From NCBI GenBank assembly GCA_947258465.1, contig CAMYIQ010000325.1:1-15221 (forward strand): DNA of 15,221 nucleotides, written 5' to 3'. The stretch's first letter is position 1; the number at the start of each line of letters is the position of its first letter. Under the pieces are notes generated by a model that was not told the origin of the DNA, did not search any database, and saw only the letters and a list, made by a program, of their open reading frames with translations. The position numbers were made by a program, and so were the translations under genes. Positions 7,161 through 13,043 of this stretch are shown here, one piece after another. This DNA is from an uncultured Erythrobacter sp. GTDB taxonomy: Bacteria > Pseudomonadota > Alphaproteobacteria > Sphingomonadales > Sphingomonadaceae.

Positions 7161-8321
7161 TCAATCGCCATAGACGATCCGCACCCTGTGCGCCGCATCG
7201 CGCGCCTTGCGACGGGCCTCGTCGGTATCGCCTGCGGTCGCCAGCGCCACACCCATGCGGCGGTAGGGGCGGCTGGTAGGCTTGGCGAAGATGCGCAGAT
7301 CGGCGCCATCGGCCATGGCTTCGGCGAGGCATTCATAGGCCAAGCTGGCGCTGTCGCGCTCGGCAAGGATGACGGCGCTGGCAGCCGGGCGCGCGCGCAG
7401 CTCGGCAGGGATTAGCAGGCCCATCACCGCGCGGGCGTGGAGATCGAATTCGGTCAGATTTTGGCTGACCAGCGTGACCATGCCGGTATCGTGCGGACGC
7501 GGCGAAAGCTCGGAGAAGATCACCTCCTCGCCCTTCACGAAGAACTCGACCCCGAACAGGCCATAGCCGCCCAGATCGTCGACCACCGTTTTCGCCATGT
7601 CCTGAGCCTTGGCGATCGCAGCATCGGACATCGGCGTCGGTTGCCAGCTTTCCTGGTAATCGCCGCGCTCCTGCCGGTGGCCGATGGGCGGGCAGAAAGT
7701 TACGCCGCCTCGGTGCCGCACGGTCAACAGAGTGATTTCGTAGTCGAAATCGACGAACTGCTCGACGATGACGCGCTGACGGTCACCGCGCATATTGGCC
7801 TGGGCATAGTCCCAGGCCGCCTCCAGATCCTCTTCGCGGCGTACGGTCGACTGGCCCTTGCCGCTGGAAGACATGACCGGCTTGATCACGCAGGGAAGCC
7901 CGGTGTGCTGCGCCGCCGCCTTCGCCTCTTCCAGGTTCTTGGCATAGCGATATTTCGAGGTGACGAGGCCCAGCTCGTTCGCCGCAAGGTCGCGGATCGC
8001 ATCGCGGTTCATAGTCAGCTGCGCCGCGCGCGCCGAGGGGACGACAGTGAACCCTTCTTCTTCCAGTTCGGCCAGCACCGAGGTCCGGATCGCCTCGATT
8101 TCAGGCACGATATAGTCGGGCCGGTGCTTCTCGGCCGCCTCACGCAGCTTCTCGCCATCGAGCATGGAGAACACCTCGCGCGCATCGGCCAGTTGCATGG
8201 CGGGTGCATCGTCATAGGCATCGCAAGCCACGACATAGGCCCCGAGCCGCTTGGCCGAGATCACGAATTCGCGCCCCAGCTCGCCCGAACCGAGCAGGAG
8301 GATTCTCGCAGTGTGGCTCAC
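7161..8321 (-). CDS. purT: formate-dependent GAR transformylase PurT
   Basis: A 386-residue ATP-grasp ligase that makes formyl-GAR from GAR, formate and ATP in purine synthesis, replacing the folate-dependent PurN step. The N-terminal nucleotide-binding-like domain carries LLLGSGELGREF (8-19). The ATP-grasp region has KPVMSSSGKGQS (147-158) and VEQFVDFDYEITLL (186-199). The metal/substrate site is GVEFFVKGEEVIFSELSPRPHDTG (257-280, split here by residue range). The start is GTG (complement of 8319-8321) and overlaps the lysC stop by 4 bases (GTGA), so translation is coupled. Length matches E. coli PurT (392). PurT needs formate, and purU, a formate source, lies two genes downstream. Confidence 0.96.
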   Translation of the reverse strand: MSHTARILLLGSGELGREFVISAKRLGAYVVACDAYDDAPAMQLADAREVFSMLDGEKLREAAEKHRPDYIVPEIEAIRTSVLAELEEEGFTVVPSARAAQLTMNRDAIRDLAANELGLVTSKYRYAKNLEEAKAAAQHTGLPCVIKPVMSSSGKGQSTVRREEDLEAAWDYAQANMRGDRQRVIVEQFVDFDYEITLLTVRHRGGVTFCPPIGHRQERGDYQESWQPTPMSDAAIAKAQDMAKTVVDDLGGYGLFGVEFFVKGEEVIFSELSPRPHDTGMVTLVSQNLTEFDLHARAVMGLLIPAELRARPAASAVILAERDSASLAYECLAEAMADGADLRIFAKPTSRPYRRMGVALATAGDTDEARRKARDAAHRVRIVYGD

Positions 8322-9598
8322 GCCGCCTCGTCCGCGGCATCCAAGCCATATGCCGTGTGCAGCACGCGAACCGCCAGTTCGGTTTCGTCCTCGTCGATCA
8401 GTACGCTGACCTTGATCTCGCTGGTGGTGATCGCCTGGATGTTGATCCCGCGATCGGCCAGGGCAGAGAACATCGTGCTGGCGACGCCCGCATGGCTTTT
8501 CATGCCGACGCCGACGACGCTGATCTTGGCGATCTTGCTGTCGGTAATCAGGCGGTTGTAACCGATATCCTCCCGCTTGTCCTCGAGCAGCGCCTGCGCA
8601 CGCGCGAGGTCGGCCTGCGGAACGGTAAAGGTCACGTCGGTCTCACCCTTGTCGCGGCCGACGTTCTGGATGATCATATCGACATTGATGCTGGCCGCTG
8701 CCAGGGGCTCGAAGATGTGGGCGACCGCGCCGGGCTTGTCGGGCACACGGGTGAGGATCACCTTGGCCTCGTTCTTGTCGTGCGCGATGCCGGTCACGTG
8801 CTGGCGTTCCATATCGCCCTTCTCCACCAGTTCGTTCATTTCTTCCTCCGACACGATCATCGTGCCGGGGTGTTCATCGGCAGGAATGGCATCCTCGCCG
8901 ACGAAGCTTGAGAGAACCTGCACGCGCACGCCCTCTTTCATCGCAAGCCCGACCGAGCGCGTCTGGAGCACTTTGGCCCCCACGCTCGCGAGCTCGAGCA
9001 TTTCCTCATAGGTCACCGCCTTCTGCTTCTTCGCCTTGGCGACGATACGCGGGTCGGTGGTGTAGACGCCATCGACGTCGGTGTAGATGTCGCAGCGATC
9101 GGCCTTGATCGCCGCCGCAACGGCCACCGCCGATGTGTCCGATCCGCCACGCCCCATAGTGGTGATACGGTTGAGTTCGGAAACGCCCTGAAATCCGGGA
9201 ATGACGGCGATCTCGCCTGCTTCAAGCGCTTCGATCAGTGCCGGGGAATCGATCGTCTCGACACGCGCTTTGGAATGGCTTTCGACCGTGCGCACGGGCA
9301 GTTGCCAGCCGAGCCAACTGCGCGCCTTGCAGCCCAGCGATTGCAGGGTGAGCGCCAGCAGACCGCTGGTCACCTGCTCGCCGCTGGCGACGACCACGTC
9401 GTATTCCGCCGGATCGTAGAGTGCATTGGCCTCGCGGCAGAAATTCACGAGCCGATCGGTTTCGCCCGCCATTGCGGAAACCACCACCGCGACCTCGTGC
9501 CCGCGCGCCGCCTGTTTGCGCACGATATTTGCCACGCGCCTAATACGCTCGGTCCCCGCCATGGAGGTTCCGCCGAATTTCATCACGATACGGGCCAA
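8318..9598 (-). CDS. lysC: aspartate kinase LysC
   Basis: A 426-residue aspartokinase that phosphorylates aspartate, the first step to lysine, threonine, methionine and diaminopimelate. The kinase domain starts with KFGGTSM (7-13). It has VVVSAMAGETDRL (38-50), ASGEQVTSGL (71-80) and the TTMGRGGSDTSA substrate/ATP loop (146-157). Two C-terminal ACT domains (about 268-420; VPDKPGAVAHIF, VVGVGMKSHAGVASTMF) bind feedback amino acids. The frame is open further upstream, but TTG (complement of 9596-9598) gives the family N-terminus MARIVMKFGG and has GGAG 8 bases upstream; an ATG at 9583 is the less likely alternative. It is the first gene of the run, overlapping purT by 4 bases, and is divergent from ubiG across 53 bases. 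Confidence 0.95.
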   Translation of the reverse strand: MARIVMKFGGTSMAGTERIRRVANIVRKQAARGHEVAVVVSAMAGETDRLVNFCREANALYDPAEYDVVVASGEQVTSGLLALTLQSLGCKARSWLGWQLPVRTVESHSKARVETIDSPALIEALEAGEIAVIPGFQGVSELNRITTMGRGGSDTSAVAVAAAIKADRCDIYTDVDGVYTTDPRIVAKAKKQKAVTYEEMLELASVGAKVLQTRSVGLAMKEGVRVQVLSSFVGEDAIPADEHPGTMIVSEEEMNELVEKGDMERQHVTGIAHDKNEAKVILTRVPDKPGAVAHIFEPLAAASINVDMIIQNVGRDKGETDVTFTVPQADLARAQALLEDKREDIGYNRLITDSKIAKISVVGVGMKSHAGVASTMFSALADRGINIQAITTSEIKVSVLIDEDETELAVRVLHTAYGLDAADEAA

Positions 9599-9651
9599 GC
9601 GCTGGGGTCTCCGTGCTGGAATTACCGGGATACGGCTGCTAGCCAGAGCGC

Positions 9652-10422
9652 ATGAGCGATGCAACCACGCAGCCGAGTAGCAATACTTCGGCCAGCACAA
9701 ATTCCGGCCCAACGATCCGGCCCGACGAGGCCGCGCATTTCGGCAGGCTGGCCAAGGACTGGTGGGACCCGAAGGGCTCATCCGCCATGCTCCACCGGCT
9801 CAACCCGGTGCGCCTCAAGTTCCTGCGCGAAGCGATCGACCTGCATTGGGCAGGCGATATCGAGGCGCGCAACCCGCTTGCCGGAAAGAGCGCGCTCGAT
9901 GTCGGCTGCGGTGCGGGCCTGCTATGCGAACCACTCACGCGGCTAGGGGCAGAGATGACAGGGGTCGACGCAGCACCGGAGAATGTCGCGGCCGCCGCGC
10001 TTCATGCGGAAGGAGCAGGGCTCGATATCCGCTATATCGCGGGCGAGATCGGCGGCCTCGACATCGGCACCTTCGATCTCGTCACCGCAATGGAAGTGAT
10101 CGAGCATGTCGCCGACAAACGGGCCTTCGTCGCTGCGCTTGCGGAAAAGCTGTCGCCCGGCGGGCTTATGGTCCTTTCCACTCCCAACCGCACGCCGCAG
10201 TCGCGTCTGCTGATGATCGGCGCCGCGGAAAGCATCGGGCTGATTCCCAAGGGCACGCATCACTGGGACGATTTCATCACGCCCGAAGAACTGGGCGAAC
10301 TGCTCGACGAAGCCGGGCTCGAAATGGGTGATCCGAAAGGCATCGGCTTTTCGCCCACCAAGGGCCTGCACCTGTCCGGCGATCTATCGCTGAACTATAT
10401 CGTCACCGCCCGAGCGCGCTGA
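9652..10422 (+). CDS. ubiG: UbiG, ubiquinone O-methyltransferase
   Basis: A 256-residue class I SAM methyltransferase that carries out both O-methylations of ubiquinone synthesis. SAM motif I LDVGCGAGL is at 82-90, the acidic GVDAAPENV at 104-112 and the motif II/post region FDLVTAMEVIEHV at 141-153. The UbiG-type segments HFGRLAKDWWDPKGSSAMLH (29-48, membrane-contact region typical of the family), LSTPNRT (175-181) and the C-terminal SGDLSLNYI (242-250) are present. The Ser/Thr-rich first 20 residues are variable in the family. The Shine-Dalgarno is weak. The 3' end overlaps the convergent glpQ-like gene by 20 bases. Pairing with a divergent lysC is a familiar alphaproteobacterial order, from memory. 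Confidence 0.96.
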   Translation: MSDATTQPSSNTSASTNSGPTIRPDEAAHFGRLAKDWWDPKGSSAMLHRLNPVRLKFLREAIDLHWAGDIEARNPLAGKSALDVGCGAGLLCEPLTRLGAEMTGVDAAPENVAAAALHAEGAGLDIRYIAGEIGGLDIGTFDLVTAMEVIEHVADKRAFVAALAEKLSPGGLMVLSTPNRTPQSRLLMIGAAESIGLIPKGTHHWDDFITPEELGELLDEAGLEMGDPKGIGFSPTKGLHLSGDLSLNYIVTARAR

Positions 10423-11437
10423 GCACCAGCGCGGGATCGTCGGTAAATACGCCATCTGCGCCCGAGGCGCGCACCATGCGCGCCAGCGTGCCCAGATCGC
10501 CCGCCGCGCCCTGCCCAGCCCCACGGCGTAGCGCGGGCGGCAGGAAGGCGTTCTCCTTACGCAGCGTCCAGGGATGAACCTTTAGACCCACCGCATGCGC
10601 GTCACCGACAAGGCCGGTCGGATTGCCATCGGCTGACAGGACATGGCCGAGATGCGGACCAATTCCATCGGCATAGGTAGCCACTTCGGCAAGACCCGAA
10701 GGGGTCAGTATATCGGCCCAGCTCATCGCGGGTTCGTCATAGGGGCCGCCTTGGGATGAAATCAGCAGCACAAGCGGGGTTTCGACCAGCGCATTCAACC
10801 GCTTGAGCGGCCCGACCTCGAAGACCTGCACGAAGACCAGATCGTCCGCATCGTCGAGATCGGCCTCGCGCAAGGCGGCGGCGAGCAGATCGACCGTATC
10901 GATCCCTGCCTCTTGCAACAGCCAGGTCGGGTGTTTCAATTCCGGGTAAATGCCGATCGATCGCCCGGTTTCCGCCTGCTTTGCCTGTACCAGCGTCACG
11001 ATCTCATCGAATGTGGGGATTTGATAGAGGCCGTCGAAACGCGCATTGCCGGGGCGCAAGTCCGGCAGCCGCTCGCGCACGCGCAGGCTGCGCAACTCGG
11101 CGAGTGTGAAGTCCTCGGCGAACCATCCAGTGACCAGCCGCCCCTCTATCGTTTTCGAGCGTTTGCGATCGGCAAACTCCTCGCGGCTCGCCACATCGGT
11201 CGTTTCGCCAATCTCCGTTTCGTGCCGGGCGACGAGCTGCATGTCCTTCGTGGCCACCAGATCGGGCTCGATGTAATCCGCCCCCTGATCGATCGCGCGC
11301 TCATAGGCCGCCAGCGTATGCTCGGGCCGTTCGCCGCTGGCACCGCGATGCGCGATCACTATGAAGTCCTGGGCCGTCGCCGCTGCCGCCGATGGGACGG
11401 CCAGCGCTGCAAGGATCAGGAGAAGTGCGCGGACCAT
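10403..11437 (-). CDS. glpQ: secreted glycerophosphodiester phosphodiesterase, GlpQ-like
   Basis: A 344-residue GDPD-family TIM-barrel hydrolase that cleaves glycerophosphodiesters to glycerol-3-phosphate and an alcohol. A signal peptide covers about residues 1-20 (cleavage near AAA-TAQ), so it acts in the periplasm. Catalytic/metal residues visible are His30-Arg31 (IAHRGASGERPEHT), Glu57 and Asp59 (YIEPDL) and His72 (ARHETEIGET). A further acidic/lysine strand reads YPELKHP, and the barrel closes with GADGVFTDDPALVL. A GlpQ-type insertion lies between His72 and the central barrel. The ATG (complement of 11435-11437) lies inside the end of the ArsC-like gene (22-base overlap), so the two are probably cotranslated. 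Its own end overlaps ubiG by 20 bases on the other strand. Confidence 0.9.
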   Translation of the reverse strand: MVRALLLILAALAVPSAAAATAQDFIVIAHRGASGERPEHTLAAYERAIDQGADYIEPDLVATKDMQLVARHETEIGETTDVASREEFADRKRSKTIEGRLVTGWFAEDFTLAELRSLRVRERLPDLRPGNARFDGLYQIPTFDEIVTLVQAKQAETGRSIGIYPELKHPTWLLQEAGIDTVDLLAAALREADLDDADDLVFVQVFEVGPLKRLNALVETPLVLLISSQGGPYDEPAMSWADILTPSGLAEVATYADGIGPHLGHVLSADGNPTGLVGDAHAVGLKVHPWTLRKENAFLPPALRRGAGQGAAGDLGTLARMVRASGADGVFTDDPALVLSALGR

Positions 11438-11763
11438 TCGTCTTCCTTGAAACCGACCAGCAGGGTGCCGTCATGTTCGACGACGGGCCGTTTGATCATG
11501 GAAGGGTTATCTTGCAGCAGTTTGACGGCCTTGGCCGCATCGACGTCGGCCTTCTCCTCCTCCGGCAGCTTGCGCCAGGTTGTGCCGCGGCGGTTAAGCA
11601 CGGTATCGACACCCTTGACCTCGATCCATTCGGCGAGCCTCGCGGCATCGGCACCTTCCTTCTTGTAGTCGTGGAAGGTGTAGTCGAGCTCGCGCGCGTC
11701 GAGCCATTTGCGTGCCTTCTTGACGGTGTCGCAATTGGGGATGCCGTAGATATGGATGGTCAA
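11416..11763 (-). CDS. ArsC/Spx-family thioredoxin-fold protein (YffB-like)
   Basis: A 115-residue protein of the ArsC/YffB branch. The N-terminus reads TIHIYGIPNCDTVKKARKWL with the single redox Cys11 (C-x-x-V, no second Cys). Then come FHDYKKEG and the YffB-like signature LNRRGTTWRKL (56-66), with MIKRPVVE around 89-96. Although often labelled arsenate reductase, YffB-like members are not shown to reduce arsenate, and there are no other ars genes here; I would call it an ArsC-family reductase of unknown substrate. The frame runs further upstream, but TTG (complement of 11761-11763) gives the family N-terminus and has AGGA 8 bases upstream. It overlaps the start of the glpQ-like gene by 22 bases. 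Confidence 0.9.
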   Translation of the reverse strand: MTIHIYGIPNCDTVKKARKWLDARELDYTFHDYKKEGADAARLAEWIEVKGVDTVLNRRGTTWRKLPEEEKADVDAAKAVKLLQDNPSMIKRPVVEHDGTLLVGFKEDEWSAHFS

Positions 11764-11877
11764 GTGGCTTGTCCTGAAGGTTGAAACACTGGGCAGGCGG
11801 CCCGGACCGAAAAAGCGCCGGGGTCGAAGGGGCCGCAAGTCCAAGGCTCTGGAGCAAGGAATCGCCGCCGCATGCGC

Positions 11878-11923
11878 GTGTCATTAACCCGTTGGATCGC
11901 GGCGTGACAGGGCGGAATGACAC
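11878..11923. repeat. 8-bp spaced inverted repeat with TGACA half-sites (possible enhancer site)
   Basis: GTGTCATT (11878-11885) is perfectly inverted to AATGACAC (11916-11923). A third half-site TGACA lies at 11905-11909, 13 bases before the one at 11918. The group is about 140-185 bases upstream of the sigma-54 core, the usual place for an activator (bEBP) binding site. The regulator is unknown; the role is inference. Confidence 0.45.
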
Positions 11924-11961
11924 AAAACGGGACGAGACGAATGGCATCCCGGCGAACATCG

Positions 11962-11989
11962 ATCCCACCAGTTGGGATTTCCTCCCAAC
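11962..11989. repeat. two overlapping inverted repeats
   Basis: ATCCCA/TGGGAT (11962-11967 and 11973-11978, 5-base spacer) shares bases with GTTGGG/CCCAAC (11971-11976 and 11984-11989, 7-base spacer). Only one of the two could form at a time as a hairpin. They lie upstream of the sigma-54 promoter, so a DNA-binding site is likelier than an RNA structure for the plus-strand unit. Confidence 0.4.
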
Positions 11990-12061
11990 CTTGGGGATTT
12001 CACCTCTAAGGCAAGGTGCGCCATTGGCAAGGAATTCCCCGTTTTCCGCGGTTTCCCGGAT

Positions 12062-12079
12062 TTGGCACGGCTCCTGCAA
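12062..12079 (+). promoter_or_regulatory. sigma-54 (RpoN) promoter of the small-peptide unit
   Basis: The sequence TTGGCACGGCTCCTGCAA matches the consensus TTGGCACG-N4-TTGCW at all but one position. The invariant GG (12064-12065) and GC (12076-12077) are separated by exactly 10 bases. Transcription should begin near 12089, giving a leader of about 50 bases before the first peptide gene. Use of this promoter requires RpoN and an AAA+ activator; neither gene is in the window. Confidence 0.85.
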
Positions 12080-12137
12080 TCCTTCTGGCATCCGGCAAGA
12101 CAAACTCGCCGACACATAAAACGGAAGGAAATGCACC

Positions 12138-12248
12138 ATGTTCGCCTCGACCAACCAGAACCTCTTCGCCGCCGCTTTCGCCATCACGGTTTCGGCAGTG
12201 CTGTTCGCAACCGCCATCGTTCCCGCCAGCCCGGCAGTCTTCGCTTAA
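12138..12248 (+). CDS. small hydrophobic peptide 1 (36 residues), sigma-54 controlled
   Basis: I do not recognise this gene. It encodes 36 residues with no charged residue and no Gly, Cys or Trp. A polar start (MFASTNQN) is followed by a hydrophobic stretch at about 9-28 (with LFATAI at 22-27) and ends PASPAVFA. The last residues form an A-x-A-like signal-peptidase motif, so the product looks like a signal peptide without a mature part, or a single-span membrane peptide. The ATG at 12138 has GGAAGGA (12123-12129) 8 bases upstream; the ATG at 12131 is in another frame and too close to that site. It is 23/36 identical to the next gene, with many silent codon differences, which shows it is translated. 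It is first after the sigma-54 promoter. Confidence 0.82.
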   Translation: MFASTNQNLFAAAFAITVSAVLFATAIVPASPAVFA

Positions 12249-12307
12249 TTCGATCACGAACGGCCGGAATTCACCTCTTCATCTCCCGGCTCCAAAGGAC
12301 CTCAGCC

Positions 12308-12418
12308 ATGTTTACCTTCGCCAATAGCAGCCTTTACGCCGCAGCCTTCTCGATCGCGATCTCCACCGCGCTGTTCGCGACGGCGATCATCCCGGCGAGC
12401 CCGGCCGCTTTTGCCTGA
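12308..12418 (+). CDS. small hydrophobic peptide 2 (36 residues), paralogue of peptide 1
   Basis: Also unrecognised and also exactly 36 residues. It starts MFTFANSSLY, continues AAAF, has LFATAI at 22-27 and ends PASPAAFA, again without charged residues. Identical positions to peptide 1 include Asn6, Leu9, 11-14, Ile16, Ser19, 22-27, 29-33 and 35-36. Of 23 identical residues, 14 use a different synonymous codon, which argues for old duplication under protein-level selection. AAAGGA (12294-12299) lies 8 bases before the ATG, the same spacing as in peptide 1. The 59-base gap between the two genes shows no promoter, so both should be on one sigma-54 transcript. A GC-rich hairpin follows 17 bases after the stop. 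Confidence 0.82.
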   Translation: MFTFANSSLYAAAFSIAISTALFATAIIPASPAAFA

Positions 12419-12435
12419 TAGAGGCCAGAAGCCGC

Positions 12436-12462
12436 GCGCGGACATGGCTCAACCGTCCGCGC
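12436..12462 (+). terminator. GC-rich hairpin after the small-peptide unit
   Basis: GCGCGGAC (12436-12443) pairs perfectly with GTCCGCGC (12455-12462) around an 11-base loop, in which GG and CC can add two more pairs. Only CCTGCGTTT follows, so the U-tract is weak. It lies between the peptide genes and the convergent ruvC end and could act on either strand. Confidence 0.5.
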
Positions 12463-12475
12463 CCTGCGTTTGGCG

Positions 12476-12952
12476 CTAGCGCTTCGGCGCCAGATGCGCA
12501 TCGGCAATCGCCACCGCCAGCGCATCGGCGGCATCGGCCCCGGCAATCACTGCTCCGGGCAGCAGAATCTTGAGCATGGCCTGGACCTGCGTTTTGTCCG
12601 CCCCGCCGGTGCCGACAACCGATTTCTTGACCAGCCGGGCGGCGTGTTCATTCACCACCAGCCCCGCTCCACCGCATGCCGCCAGCACGGCGCCGCGCGC
12701 CTGCGCGAGCTTGAGCGTCGATTGCGGGTTCTTGTTGACGAAGATCTCTTCGGCAGCCGCCCGATCGGGCCGGTGCGTGGCGATAATCTCCGCCAAGGCC
12801 GCATGCAGCATGGCCAGCCGTTCGGCCATCGGCGCCTTCGGATCGGTCGGGACCTGCCCGTTGGCAACATGCGCGATGCGCGAGCCCTCGGCCCGGACCA
12901 CGCCCCAGCCGGTGCAACTGAGCGACGGATCAAGACCCAGGATGATCGTCAT
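12476..12952 (-). CDS. ruvC: Holliday junction resolvase RuvC
   Basis: A 158-residue endonuclease that resolves Holliday junctions, normally with RuvAB. The RNase H-like fold has all four acidic residues: Asp8 (ILGLDPSLSCTGWG), Glu68 (AAEEIFVNKNPQST), and Asp140 and Asp143 (GADAADALAVAIADAH). It is slightly shorter than E. coli RuvC (173), as is common in alphaproteobacteria. The frame is open upstream, but the ATG complement of 12950-12952 gives the canonical N-terminus MTIILGLDPS. No Shine-Dalgarno precedes it, while a hairpin ends 13 bases upstream. It follows yebC by 91 bases on the same strand, a conserved pairing. ruvA and ruvB are not in the window. Confidence 0.94.
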   Translation of the reverse strand: MTIILGLDPSLSCTGWGVVRAEGSRIAHVANGQVPTDPKAPMAERLAMLHAALAEIIATHRPDRAAAEEIFVNKNPQSTLKLAQARGAVLAACGGAGLVVNEHAARLVKKSVVGTGGADKTQVQAMLKILLPGAVIAGADAADALAVAIADAHLAPKR

Positions 12953-12965
12953 ATGACGCGAGCGT

Positions 12966-13004
12966 GAAGCGCATTCGCGCTTCCCTTGCGGTACCAGCCG
13001 CAAG
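12966..13004 (-). repeat. two tandem hairpins between yebC and ruvC
   Basis: GAAGCGC/GCGCTTC (12966-12972 and 12977-12983, 4-base loop) and CTTGCGG/CCGCAAG (12985-12991 and 12998-13004, 6-base loop) are both perfect 7-bp stems, one base apart. Neither is followed by a T-run on the minus strand. They could set mRNA stability, processing or ruvC translation. Confidence 0.5.
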
Positions 13005-13043
13005 AGGCGGACCGAGATCCGACCCTCGCGCAACAAATACTCA

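Larger units (their letters stand above)
11764..12137. promoter_or_regulatory. 374-base non-coding region with dense repeats
   Basis: This is the longest stretch without a gene. It separates the ArsC-like gene (minus) from the small-peptide unit (plus). It contains a spaced inverted repeat with TGACA half-sites (11878-11923), two overlapping inverted repeats (11962-11989), a near-repeat of TTGGGATTTC/TTGGGGATTTC (11972 and 11991), two copies of GGCAAGG (12010-12016 and 12026-12032) and a sigma-54 promoter (12062-12079). An open frame at 11781-12119 has no family features and I do not believe it codes. I found no clear sigma-70 promoter for the ArsC-like gene. Confidence 0.7.

Noticed and set aside
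7437..8911. Long plus-strand frames opposite purT and lysC
   Set aside because: Antisense shadows of conserved enzymes with His/Arg/Asp-rich composition.
11781..12119. 112-codon plus-strand frame across the non-coding region
   Set aside because: It runs through the repeats and the sigma-54 promoter, has no family features and no ribosome site; treated as chance.
12131..12418. Alternative frame from ATG 12131 across both peptide genes
   Set aside because: The ATG lies one base after the ribosome site and the product is Arg/His-rich; the 36-codon frames are paralogous and better positioned.
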